Part shown: piece by piece, positions 1 to 9,940 of the stretch
Position numbering within the stretch: position 1 is the stretch's first letter
How the letters are laid out: every line of letters begins with the position of its first letter
Source: Chara braunii
Lineage: Eukaryota; Streptophyta; Charophyceae; Charales; Characeae
DNA length: 21,095 nucleotides
NCBI GenBank assembly: GCA_003427395.1
Contig: BFEA01000572.1
Coordinates: forward strand, 103,543 to 124,637
Reading direction: 5' to 3'
Notes under the pieces: generated by a model
Told to the model about the DNA's origin: nothing
Database searches by the model: none
What the model saw: only the letters and a program-made list of their open reading frames with translations
Position numbers and translations under genes: made by a program

Positions 1-80
<80 letters not shown>
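1..80. repeat. (AG)n microsatellite at left edge
   Basis: Forty uninterrupted AG dinucleotides open the window. The same dinucleotide closes it at 21056-21095, so the window may be a contig whose assembly stopped in AG tracts at both ends. Confidence 0.98.
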
Positions 81-83
<3 letters not shown>

Positions 84-1435
84 TTTCTGTTTGATTTGGG
101 ATCATCTGCCAACTGTAACTGACAATAGCTGCGTCATGTGATTGTTCTTCAGTGCATCAGGTCTCTCTCTTTCTCTGTCTTTTCTCAACCTCCCGTCAGC
201 AGCTTTTCGCAGCGGCAGAAGGTTCATGATGGTGTTGTGCAGCTGACCAAGAGATCAAGTACAGACACAGCACATCCAGGTGTCCTGTACTGAAGGTGCC
301 AAGGCATCACCTGCTTCATGGTTTTATTATCACAAAAAGCCAGGGCAGGGCGTTAGATTGACGCACGGCTGGACACACTTCCTTTGGGCTGATGCATGGT
401 ACTATTGTAGACTGCCTGTGCACCACCCAAGGGTTGTTCATGATGTTGTATGTTGGTTCTGGGTTTCGCAGGGGTTGCTTGGGGGTGTTGGTCTTGGGTG
501 CTCTGTTGATCTCCCCAGTCTGGCATATCACACTTTCACGCCATTTCCGATAGTCGTTCATATGGTAGAGTCATTCGATTACATGTTACAAGGCTACGGG
601 TTCGAGCTCGGTTCGGACCTTGGGGGAGGTCCTTGTCCAGCTTGCCCCGTTCTCTCTTCGATATACACACATGATGCTGCCTGTACATCTCGATACATAG
701 GTTCACAGAGCACTCACAGCCTTCGGGCATACACATAGCTTGCGAACTATACATGGCCTACGAGCTACATACACAAGTTTCCACACATGATGCTGTCTGT
801 ACATCTCGATACCTAGATTCACGGAGCATACACAGCCTTCGGGTATACACATAGCTTGCAAACTACACAACTATCAGACTGGGGGGGTCTAGTTACTGGG
901 TGGGGTCTAGTATCTGCAGTAGGTTCAGGTAAGGGGTTCCTACTGACATTCGGATAGAACTGTCTGGTCTTTATATATAAGGCTTAGACCCGGGTAAGGG
1001 TAGGGATATAAGGGTAAGGGTAGGGATAGGGTTATAAGTCGCTCAGGCTAGTCCGAGTTCCGCCTGGCCTTGGGTAAGCTAGGGGAAGGATGGTAAGACT
1101 GCTTCAGTGGGTGCTACCCTGTCTGAACCTAGGGTCCAGAGTCTCTTGGGGCCTGGAGTAGATTGTCTGGGCCTGGGGTCCGAAGTTCCCGTTCGACAAG
1201 GCTCATCCGATTCCGCTTCCACCAGGGCTGGGCAACCTATCAGCCCTGGTGCCTATCACTACTGTTCGGTCCAAGTTGCCTGCCCATGGGTAGGGTAATG
1301 GGATAGGGGGTGCACTAGGAGCATTGAGGTGAGGATGGGATGGGAGGTGGTCTCATATTCCAGGACACCCACGGCCCACTGCTCCAGGTGATCACTGTGC
1401 ACTCAGTGGCTGGCCTCTACAACACCATGGACTTC
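81..1435. other. Non-coding, repeat-bearing flank
   Basis: I see no supportable gene in this stretch. A 152-codon open frame at 280-738 opens with GTG, has no recognisable domain and runs into the tandem duplication at 666-868. Around 986-1035 there are irregular AAGGG/TAGGG units that are not a regular telomere array. From about 875 to 1435 the GT/GG-rich composition and the phrase around 1080-1110 loosely recall the 3' UTR of the LINE at 8940-8975. The stretch ends in a 15-A run, so it could be the 3' remnant of an older retroelement. That reading is an inference from composition only. Confidence 0.5.
666..868. repeat. Two-copy imperfect tandem duplication, period 116 bp
   Basis: Copy 1 (666-752) and copy 2 (782-868) both start CACACATGATGCTG and share the later block CACAGCCTTCGGG. 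By eye they differ at about nine of 86 positions. The intervening 29 bp are not obviously repeated. No coding role is visible. Confidence 0.85.
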
Positions 1436-1484
1436 AAAAAAAAAAAAAAAGCCATGATGAATGGACATGTCAATGATGAGAATG

Positions 1485-1520
<36 letters not shown>

Positions 1521-1556
1521 CATGATGAATGGATGTGTCATGATGAGAATGACGTG
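1436..1556. repeat. Tandem pair of (A-tract + 38-bp unit)
   Basis: A run of 15 A (1436-1450) is followed by a unit beginning GCCATGATGAATGGA (1451-1489). A run of 28 A (1490-1517) is then followed by a second copy of the unit (1519-1556). The units differ by three substitutions and one single-base indel. A poly(A) run bracketed by near-identical copies resembles the trace of an almost empty target-primed reverse-transcription event (duplicated target, poly(A) only). Slippage-mediated duplication is an alternative. Confidence 0.85.
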
Positions 1557-1559
1557 TGA

Positions 1560-1678
1560 TCAACATCAACAGAGGCAATGCCAAGCAATCGGAACCCTGA
1601 GCCACAGCAACGGACCCCTGCATCGTCATCCACAGGGGTCTCGTCAACTTCACGAGGCCTGCCGAAGACGAAACTAGC
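1560..1678 (+). other. Left host flank, with an open frame broken by the retroelement block
   Basis: A frame open from the stop at 1557 (ATG at 1578) runs up to the insertion point. When the insertions are removed, the frame continues without a stop through 18636-18795. Across the join the peptide repeats the motif LPK-x-x-L-x-RL twice, because the DNA there is a 27-bp tandem repeat. No family is recognised and the whole would be under 90 codons. I report it as an interrupted host open frame, not as a gene. Confidence 0.35.
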
Positions 1679-1795
1679 ATTTTTTATTATTTATTTATTT
1701 ATTTATTTTTGGGACAAAAAACTCCAATCTATTCGTGTTTTTTTTTTTTTTGGGGGGGGGGGACAAAAAGCTCCAATCTATTCGTGGGAAGCAGC
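1679..1795 (-). mobile_element. Small minus-strand A-tailed retro-insertion (SINE or LINE 3' fragment)
   Basis: The insert is flanked by an exact 11-bp direct repeat, ACGAAACTAGC, at 1668-1678 and 1796-1806, which reads as a target-site duplication. Its left end is T-rich with TTTA repeats (1681-1710), which on the minus strand is an AAAT-type 3' tail like the one at 18520-18554. Inside, a 24-bp block ending CCAATCTATTCGTG occurs twice (1714-1737 and 1763-1786, one mismatch), separated by T14 and G11. The element therefore may be two stacked 3'-end fragments. No coding capacity is visible, and its parent family is not identified. Confidence 0.6.
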
Positions 1796-1797
1796 AC

Positions 1798-1812
1798 GAA
1801 ACTAGCTCGATT
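1798..1812 (+). repeat. Left target-site duplication of the LINE block (15 bp)
   Basis: The 15-mer GAAACTAGCTCGATT is repeated exactly at 18627-18641, immediately after an A-rich tail. It is followed here by a G-run (GGGGG at 1813), the usual look of a LINE 5' end. It overlaps the second copy of the 11-bp duplication of the small insertion. Confidence 0.8.
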
Positions 1813-2255
1813 GGGGGCCGCGAGCTCTCCGGTAGCGCTAATTCTGCACTAATTCTGCGCTATCAATGCGTCGATGTAGCGATTAGGGTTAGCAATACTC
1901 GAGAGCTTTAGGCCGGGGGAGCGCGGCGGTTGACGCGATGCTCGCGTTCTAAGTTGGCGCCTTCAGCGGTAATAGCTGAACTGGTCTGACGGGATACCAC
2001 CACCATGATGTTAGCTCGGTAATCCCGAGACGTCTCGCCCGGTAAGGACCGTGCACCCTCGGAAGAGGGAGACTGTGGCGGGTAGGCCAGCCCGGGGTTA
2101 CGGCATAGTTCACAGGAAGAGGTGCGAGACAACGTGTGAGGCAAGGGACCTTGTGTTGGGCGTGCGCCGGAAGGCGTCCGCCTCTCAGATGTAGGATCTG
2201 TGAATACCATATTGGACGGCGGACTGAAGAAGGAGTGGTAAACAGCATAAGAGTT
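1813..2255 (+). promoter_or_regulatory. Putative LINE-1 5' UTR / internal promoter region
   Basis: This is a GC-rich leader starting with a G-run, about 440 bp long, between the target-site duplication and the first ATG of ORF1 (2256). LINE leaders normally carry an internal Pol II promoter, but no specific element can be proven by eye. A frame opening with GTG at 2136 is continuous with ORF1, but the ATG is preferred. Minus-strand open frames here look like shadows of the GC-rich leader. Confidence 0.5.
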
Positions 2256-4477
2256 ATGAGAACACAAGACGGGAAGACAATCGCAAGCCAAAATGGCACG
2301 GAAGGAAGAAACAGAAGAGGGGAGGACAGATCTCCTCCGCCTCAAGGAGAGATCCCAATTTCAGAAGAAGACCGAGTTAAGTTTTTGATCGCGAAGTGCT
2401 ACGAAGAGGGAGTCTTCCCCGAAAGGCTGAGGCAGGGAAAATCCATCTTTGAAAATGGAGCAAGAATCTTTCTGGTGGACAAGCAAGTGGGTGAATTGAC
2501 CACAAAGTGGCTGAAAGAAAGAACAATCACGATTACCTTTCAAGGGGAGGCGAGGTCGCTACCGGTGAAAGTGAGGGAGGACTTAGTACAGGCGTACGAG
2601 AACGGCTGGGCGAGGACTCGAACATTCAGTAGAACACCAAAAAGGGGTAGGACACACTCGGAAGGCACGAATGTGATGTCGTATGTGGCCATGTCGAGGA
2701 AGGTGGCACAATGGATGGTAAATAAGGGAGAAGATAAGGTGGTGATTAGAGGAGTGGTGTATAAAATGTTGTTTAAGCCTTGGATGACAGTCTGAAGCTA
2801 GAAGAACAGAGACGACTGAAAGACGCTTCAAAATTTTTGGTAATGGCTCTGCGAGTTCCATTGCGTGCAATGTTCCCTATCACAGACATGGTGGAGCAGA
2901 GCATGGGGAGAATTATCAACACAATTCCCCCACAACCGGACGCAACAAGGCCGAAACTTATGAACATGAAATTCAAACTCGTGCCGGAAGCAAAGGGTGC
3001 CTTCGAACCAATGTTCCCGGTACGCTTAGACGACGGTGAGAACGTCTATATCGAATTCGTGTGTAAACATACTCCGTACTGCGATCGTTGCCGCTGGTGG
3101 AACCACACAGCCACAGATGGTTGTTCGAAACTTCACCAACAATTCGGGGACCAAGGAGAAGACCCGACAATAGCGGATAATTTTTCCGCCAGGAATGCTC
3201 AAGGTAGAAGGCAAGAAAGGCCAGAGCTGAATGCAAGCACGTCAGGCGACATCAGAGAAGCGATAAGGGACCTGCCCGAAGAAATTTCACATCAAACGAT
3301 GGCGAAATCTGCACTAGGAGCGGCGACAAGATCCCAACAGCAGCAGCAACGACAAGGCAATTCAGGGAACGCAGGAAGGTCCGGACTACCACAAAGAGAG
3401 GGAGCAAGTGGAATAAATGAAGCATGTGTGCCGTTATTTGGTCAACCCCTGCCAGATTATATGGGTGTCCAACAACTCGGACTCAATAATCAGACGACAG
3501 GGCTGCAAGAACTGTCCGGAAATCGAAGCTTGGGGGGAAGTCAGGCGTGGCAACCTACGGTTATGGAGGTAGCGAAGATATTAGCAGATAAGATGCTAAG
3601 GCAAAGGCTGGCAGGACAGGGAAGCGATGCAGGTCAACGGAGGGAAGAAGGAGGATCCAGAGAGCTGATGATTGTGTCAGAACAGGGCTTGAGACAGGGA
3701 GAAACAGGTATCGGAACAGGAGATCAGCAAAACAGACGCCTCAGGGGGGATGGTGTCCGCAGAACGGAGGGCAGAGATGGGAGACAAGGCATAACGGAGG
3801 AAGAAGGGAAGCGACAAGTAGATCCGGAAGACACAGAGGAGGAGGAAGAAAAGGAGGGAGATGAAGACTCTCCGAGAGACATTCAAGTTAGGGCGATAGT
3901 GAGATTGAGAGAAGATCAGGCGGTGAAGGATAATTTAATTTTCCCATTTGTTTGCACCTTGCAAGGTCAGGAGATTTACGTTTTGTGCGTACGCACTGAA
4001 GATGGGAGGCATGTAATGCCAGCCAGTAATATTACTGAAATGCCATCTCCACAGTTCGTGATCATGAAGGTCAGACAACTGTTTAGCGAACAATTCATCT
4101 TTCGCCTGTTCCCGGAAGACTCGGTTACAAGGATCTCGGTTGACCTGCCAGGAGGGTTCAAAGCGAGGTATTTAATATCATCGGCGGATGCTCACATACC
4201 TCTGGAGCTGTGGATGAACATCGGATCCGTGAATTTGGTCGGCATTCCACTGAGATTGTTCTTGTCTGATCTCAACGGAGAATTGGAAGGAGTCTCAATA
4301 GAACCAGGCATGACAGCAACTCTTCTACATCGTTTGAACGACGATCTGCTAAAGAGAAGGAACTTATTATCGACCTGCTTTGCAAAAGTTTTGAGTTGCA
4401 GATGGCCGGAAGCACTGTCAGCCCCAGGGTTAATCCAATCTACAACCCTCCACATGGCACCCTATGGGGAGAATTAA
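2256..4477 (+). pseudogene. LINE-1 ORF1 (gag-like RNA-binding protein), one frameshift
   Basis: The protein is encoded in two frames that meet at 2780-2795: about 180 codons from the ATG at 2256, then a 565-codon frame ending at 4477. A single frameshift in an otherwise open reading frame is the simplest explanation, because the C-terminus of the first (KPWMTV) and the N-terminus of the second (MDDSLKLEEQ) overlap there. A zinc knuckle of the form CX2CX4HX5C lies at 3080-3124 (one residue longer than the classical CCHC) and follows a long basic N-terminal domain. After it comes a Gln/Gly-rich linker (3300-3800), a strongly acidic run of Glu (about 3835-3860), and a folded-looking C-terminal domain (3890-4470). 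The family role is binding LINE RNA in the ribonucleoprotein particle. It stays open while ORF2 has decayed, which is notable. Confidence 0.75.
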
Positions 4478-7400
4478 AATAGCCACGTGGAATGTACAGG
4501 GCTTGGGCGACTCAACCGGCAGGCATAAAGGACGAAGATTGAAGACCTGGGCTTATAAGAAGGGAATAGACATTCTACTAATCCAAGACACAAAGTTGTC
4601 ATAAGAAAAAATCCTGCAAATGAAAGATTCGTGGACGGGACCACAATTGTGGTCTCCAGCTAGAGGCAGCAAAAGGGGAGTGGCAATCCTGTTGCATAAC
4701 AGATTGGGAGCAGAGGTAGTGGACTGTGATAACGATTTATGGGGGCGTTGGAGTTGGGTCAAGATTACGATTGGGCAGGAGGATTGGGTGATGGCCATAG
4801 TCTATGCGCCAAATGACCCATTGGACAGGATAGAGTTTGTGGAGCTTCTGTCCAGAAAGATTCCTAATTCGGACCACCTAATAATTGCAGGTGATTGGAA
4901 TATGGTATGCTCCCCTGGATAGGACTCGGAGAAAGCGGAACACATGCAGAGAGACAGAAGGACCTTGCTTATCCGGATGCAAAGGTGGAACCTTCAGGAT
5001 GTCTACAGGGCAATTACCCCCTCGGAGTCGGGATTCACCTGATTCGGCAGGTCGCCACAAGCGGCAGGAGTGAAGCGCCGGCTGGATTTTTTCTTGGTCG
5101 CCGAGAATCTGGCTTCAAATGTGTTGCAGATACAGGAATAAAATGATGACTTATCCAATCATAAGCCGGTGCTGATGACCATTCGGGTGGAAGAGCTAGG
5201 TGACAGAGGTCTAGGCTGCTTCCGCCTGAACACCCAGCTGTTGGAAGAGGAGGGAATCCGGGAGTGGGTGGAACAATTTTCGAAGGATTGGGACTTGGCA
5301 AAAGAACACTTCAACAACACAGCAGAGTGGTTGGAGGCGGGTATGCCCATCATCTCGAATAAGATGGAAACTTTTTCCTCCATAGATGCCTTCCTAAGAA
5401 ACAAGGAAGAAGAAGACTATCGGCGGAAGGTGGATGAGGCAGAACAACGAATTAACTCACACCCAATTTCATAGGTGGCCTGGGCGGAAGAAAGGGCAGC
5501 CAGGCTGCAGGAATGGGAAAGGATCCAACAGGAGAAGCACACCAGATGGGAATAGATACTGACAAAAAGAATATAGTGGTGGAAGACCGAATGTCCAAGG
5601 AAGTCTTCCAAAGGCTGTTACCCAAACGTCGTGCGGTACAAATGAAAGAGTTGATGCATCCACACCTCAATGGCATGCCAACAACCAGTAACAACGAGGC
5701 ACTATGCAGCTATGCGGTGGCCTATTTCAAAGACATCCTGACGTCAAGGTCCAGATTTGAGGACCCGGGCACCAACCTGGCGGAGCACTCAGACGCCTGG
5801 AACAGCCTGGGAGTAGCTCTTCCAACGGAAGCACAAGAGGAATTAGACACACTACTAACGACTAAGGAACTGACGCACACGCTGTCCACCATGGCGAAGG
5901 GCAAGGCTCCCGAAGAGGATGGGCTACCACTGTAATTCTACAAAGCATGTTGGAACACGCTGGTGGAAGACCTCGTGGCTGCCTATAATGAGGCACGAAG
6001 GAGGAAGTCTGGGGAACTCTATGGCCAGAGGAATTATCACACTGCTGTATAAGAAAGGCGACAGGAGTAAAATTAGGAATTGGAGACCAATTTCACTCTT
6101 GAACCTTTCATACAAGTTCTTGGTCAAAACAATGGCCAACAGGCTGGCCAAATTTTTGCCAGGACTGGTGGGGCTAGATCAAGGGGCCTTCATTAGAGGC
6201 AGATCGATAATGGATAACCTAGCCACAGCAATAGAGTCGCTCGAGGTGATTGAAGGAAGGAACGAAGAGGTGGTAGTGTTGATGCTGAACTTGGAAAAAG
6301 CTTACAATAGGGTGAACTGGGCTTTTGTTTTGACAACATTGAAGGCGATGAAGTTCGGAGATGCCTTCTGCAGCTGGGTAAAAGTTTTGTACTTCTTCGC
6401 ATCAGCAGTGGTGCAAGTGAATGGCCATCACTCTAAGAGGTTCAAGCTGTCACGCTCTCTCAGGCAAGGGCGCCCCCTGGCCCCATTGCTGTTTGTCTTA
6501 CAGCTAGAAGTCCTCTTGCATGATATCAGAACACACCCACTGCTAGATGGACTGCACCTCAAAAGTGGCAACGAGTGCAGGGTAAAGGCCTTAGTAGACG
6601 TTCTGCTAGCCCTATCGGCAAACACGAAGGATTCGCTAGAAACCCTGAAACAATGTCTGACACGATACACAGATCTCTCAGAAGCAGCAGCAAACTCGAA
6701 TAAGTCCATTTACTATCTTCCGAAGGACTACCCCCTTAACGTGGAGTGGGGCATGCAAAGAGTCAAGGAAGGAGAGGCCGACTGGCACTGGAAGACTGCA
6801 CGGAATCACAGTCGTTGATCCTAAAGGAGAAAGTCACAGTGAGAACCAGAAGTTGGGGAGCAGCGCCACATCTGTCTCTAATCGAGAGAGTGTTGGCCAT
6901 ATCAGTAGCAGCCTTCTCGGTGCTCTGGTATGTGGCTAAAGTGAGAAGACTGGCCAAACCGTTGGTGAAGGATGTGAAGGCAACTGCGAGACGATTCATG
7001 TGGAAGCCGGACTCGGAAGAAGAGAGGTTACATCTCGAAAGTAGCCTGGGACACACTGTGCATACCTAGGATAAAAGGAGGGTGGGGCCTTCTTGACCCA
7101 GACACTCATAACTTGTGGCCACTGTCGAAGTGGATCCTGAAGGTAGTTACGGCATAACAGAAGGCAGACTAGTGCATACTAGCTAAGGAAATTCTAGCTG
7201 AGCAATGGGAACTCTCGAGGCCAGTTGATGTCTGGGTGGCCATTATGATCCAAGCATTTCTTGCCAAACGTATCAAATCAAAACTTTGGCGGGATATAAT
7301 CCAAGCCTGGCAGATGTGCAAACCAGACCAGGTGGCCGAACCGGTTCTCAGGTCGGAAGTCCTCAAGCAACATATTTTCGAGAACCCTCTACTCCGGAAC

Positions 7401-8676
7401 AAGGAAGGACGCATGTTCGAGGCTAGCACCAGGGCAGGGGCCTATGGTATAAAATGGATATAACGTGGGATCTCTCAGGTAGGGGACCTATGGGACGTCA
7501 CCACAGGGCACTGGATTACAAAAGACAGGCTGAAAGAGAAGCTAGGAAGGTTGCCTGAGCAAGACCAACGATTAGTAGACTTAATTCAAACCATACCAGA
7601 ACCATGGAAGACTACGTTGGAACCAGACTATGTGTCATCAATAGGAACCTGGTATAAACGAGAAGAGGGCGGCAAAGAAGAGTTTGTGCGGCTTGAGGAT
7701 TGGGATGCAGAAATCCAGAGGAAATGCACTTTGTCGGTCTACGAGCGGGAAACCGCAGGAACACAGGACCTCAGGAAATCTGGAAGCTCCACAAATTATG
7801 GAATCAGCTCGCTGGAGGAAATAAGAGCAGCAGCAGCAACAACAACCAGAGGGAGGCAAGTGGTAGGTGGTGGCCAATGGGACAGCATATGCAGAGAGAC
7901 GTATGGATTCAACAAGATGGGGATGGAGAGTGGGTGAGGAAGTTATCTGGGATCTGGAGAACTGCACAACAACGGTCAGGCAAAAAGCACATGAAAGAGA
8001 GAACATACTAGGAACGGAGCTGAATCGGAAATGGGAAACCTCGCTACCACACCTGGAGCCTCCAAGTAACAAGGAACAGCAGAGGTTGTGGGACCAACTA
8101 TCAAAGATCCCCTCACAGAAGTTGGCGTCTCTGCTGTGGCTACAATCTCACCAGGCAGTACCAACAGCGAGATGGTTGAGGAAATGGGGAATGTCAGTAA
8201 AAGAACCCTGCGATAGGTGTAGTTGGGTGTTCGAAACAATGCACCACCTGTGGTGGGCCTGCCCCAAGTCCAGGAAATGGTGGGATTGGTGGGCAGCACA
8301 TTGGATTAAATGGTCCAATAGGAGAGACCTGACAGGAGAAAGGTGGGTCATAATGGGCACAGTACCAGAAGGCACGGCAACAGACAGGGGCTGGGGTTAT
8401 GCAGCACAGGTCTGCAGAGCAGTTCTGCTGTGGGTGATCTGGGCATATCGCAATAACACCAGGTTCAACGGAAACAACATGCCAGAAGCATAGGCGGAGA
8501 GGCTATTCAGGAAGCTGTTAAGAAACGAAGTCTTGGCAGATTGGAGACGCAAGGTGAGCAGGGGTAGGAGGAGGGCAGGTACGTTGTGGTTTGAAGCGAC
8601 ATGGGGACAAAACGCAGCGGTACTACAAGTCACCAGTGACAACAAGCTGAAATTTTGGTCTTGGTGGAACAGATAG
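4464..8676 (+). pseudogene. LINE-1 ORF2 (endonuclease, reverse transcriptase, zinc-binding tail), multiply broken
   Basis: The ATG at 4464 lies inside the last codons of ORF1 (14-nt overlap, different frame), suggesting coupled translation. The APE-like endonuclease shows TWN at 4485-4493 and GDWN at 4890-4901. The usual QE motif is QD (4584-4589) and the SDH motif is SNH (5154-5162), so catalytic residues are lost. The reverse transcriptase has YKKGDRSKIRNWRPISLLN, then NLEKAYNRV (6288-6314) where DFEKAYDRV is expected, an RQG block near 6459-6494, and LVDV (6591-6602) where the catalytic xADD is expected. Thumb-like segments follow, and a CX2C...H...C zinc-binding tail at about 8209-8264. 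In-frame stops include 4602, 4920, 5040 and 8491, with frame changes near 5550, 6015, 6800 and 7860. It is a dead copy. Confidence 0.85.
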
Positions 8677-9226
8677 GGAATAGTTAGATAGAGAGGAGGA
8701 CCAGTAAGATAGGACAGTTTTGGTTTGTGCGGATTTGAGTCGAGTGGATGTTACTTAGAACCAAGGCTACTCGGTTCCCGATTCGGACCACATGCAGTCA
8801 AACAGGGGAGGGGGGTGGAGAGTGCCAGTGTTACGAGGAACGCTGGTTCCACCGGCAGGTTAGGCCGGCATCAGGCCCGTTTAGGCCTGTGCAGTTAGTA
8901 GGTAGGTCTTAGAATCAAGAATAGGTATAGATTGGGTTAGGATAGCATGGTTAGGGGAAGGAAGTGGCTCCAGTAGGTTGTATAGACGTTTTGGTCAAGT
9001 AATCAAGCTAGGGAAGGAGCGAAGAAGTAACCCACGATATGGCTAATAGCCAGGAGATGTGAAGGAACAATCTCAGAGGAGTGGACAGGTGCCTCAAGTG
9101 ACAACTAAGCTAAACTGGCTGATGCTGCCAGGATAACTCCGGGTTGAATTGTGAGGTCCCCGACCACCCCTATCAGGACAGTATTGGCGGTTAGGCAAAA
9201 ACAGGGCAAGGAGATAAAAGAAAAAT
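8677..9226 (+). other. LINE-1 3' UTR
   Basis: There is no supportable gene here. The sequence is GT/AG-rich, with phrases such as GGTTAGGCCGGCATCAGGCCC around 8860. The segment 9136-9215 aligns by eye with 18438-18505, the 3' end of LINE-2 (shared ACTCCGGGT, then TGTGAGG, then TATTGG and ACAGGGC in the same order). This marks it as a 3'-end module shared between the two LINEs. It ends in a weak A-rich run rather than a clean poly(A). Confidence 0.55.
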
Positions 9227-9303
9227 TTTCTGACCTACAGATGATGGAAAGGGAAATCCTTACGGATGAGGAGCAAAAAGAATAGAAGGAACAGAAGTAA
9301 CAA

Positions 9304-9609
9304 ATGAAAAATGCAGACCAATTCCTATCACAGGGAACCTCGTCCCAGCTTCAGGAAGCAAGACAAAAGGAAATGATCATCAATCCCCTGTTCAATCAAC
9401 AAGAAGAAATGATACAAAATCAAGGGTCAGGGTCCGTGCCGCAAATGACACAGACAATGGGGAGTCAGGCCACGAATTTTGTATTGACACCGGACATTGA
9501 AACTGTAATGTCTTTCAGGCATCAAAGGATGTCATCTGCATCTCAATACTTAATAGGGAGCAGAGGGTCCATGGTATTCCAGGCAGGTTCCTCTCCAAGG
9601 AAATCATAG
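9304..9609 (+). pseudogene. LINE-2 leader frame, Gln-rich, possible ORF1 N-terminus
   Basis: This is an open frame of 101 codons from ATG, rich in Gln, Met and Ser. The same frame continues upstream to about 9148 through only two stops (9283 and 9298), and reads there as a charged, possibly coiled-coil segment. It could be the N-terminal part of the LINE-2 ORF1 protein, cut off from the rest by the polypurine tract and a frame change. No domain is recognised, so the coding assignment is tentative. Confidence 0.4.
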
Positions 9610-9790
9610 GATATAAGAAGAGAAAAGGAGGTGGGGGAGGAGGGGGGGAATAAGAGGGAGGGGGGATTGGGGAGAGACGGGAAGGAAGGGTAGAAGAATG
9701 GAGAGGGGGGGGAGGGGTAAGGAGGAAAGAAACAAGGGGAAGGAAGAAGGTGAGGAAAGTGAAGGAGTATAAAAAAAGGGGCAGGGAGAG
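9610..9790 (+). repeat. Polypurine (G/A) tract of about 180 bp
   Basis: This stretch is almost pure purine on the plus strand, with several runs of five to eight G (for example near 9643-9648 and 9705-9712). Such tracts can form triplex or G-quadruplex structures and block polymerases. It lies between the leader frame and ORF1 of LINE-2 and interrupts any continuous reading. Confidence 0.85.
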
Positions 9791-9940
9791 AAGGTGATGA
9801 TACCATCAACCCATAATCAATATCAAGAGGAATTAGCCCCATCTCAAGAAACGTTGCACCAGAAAGAAGGACCTTCACCCTGGGTACAATGTGTAAAAGG
9901 TCATTTCTAGTCCAAGGAATTAGAGATAAGGAGGCAGGGG

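Larger units (their letters stand above)
1813..9226 (+). mobile_element. LINE-1: decayed non-LTR retrotransposon, full-length architecture
   Basis: The order is 5' leader (1813-2255), ORF1 (2256-4477), overlapping ORF2 (4464-8676) and 3' UTR (8677-9226), all on the plus strand. The order endonuclease, reverse transcriptase, zinc-binding C-terminus is that of L1-clade/plant LINEs. I see no RNase H domain and no LTRs. The 5' edge is set by the target-site duplication. The 3' edge is approximate: it is placed after the stretch 9136-9215, which resembles the 3' end of LINE-2, and after a short A-rich run at 9214-9225. The element cannot be autonomous, because ORF2 carries many stops and catalytic changes. 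Confidence 0.75.

Noticed and set aside
280-738. 152-codon open frame near the left end
   Set aside because: Opens with GTG, no recognisable domain, overlaps a tandem duplication; composition like the surrounding non-coding DNA.
986-1035. Telomere-like AAGGG/TAGGG units
   Set aside because: Irregular and only a few units; no regular TTTAGGG array.
1908-2345. Minus-strand open frames over the LINE-1 leader
   Set aside because: GC-rich leader gives few stops on either strand; no domain, and it overlaps the start of ORF1.
7500-8676. RNase H domain at the end of LINE-1 ORF2
   Set aside because: No DEDD-type RNase H motif seen; the C-terminal region matches the zinc-binding type instead.
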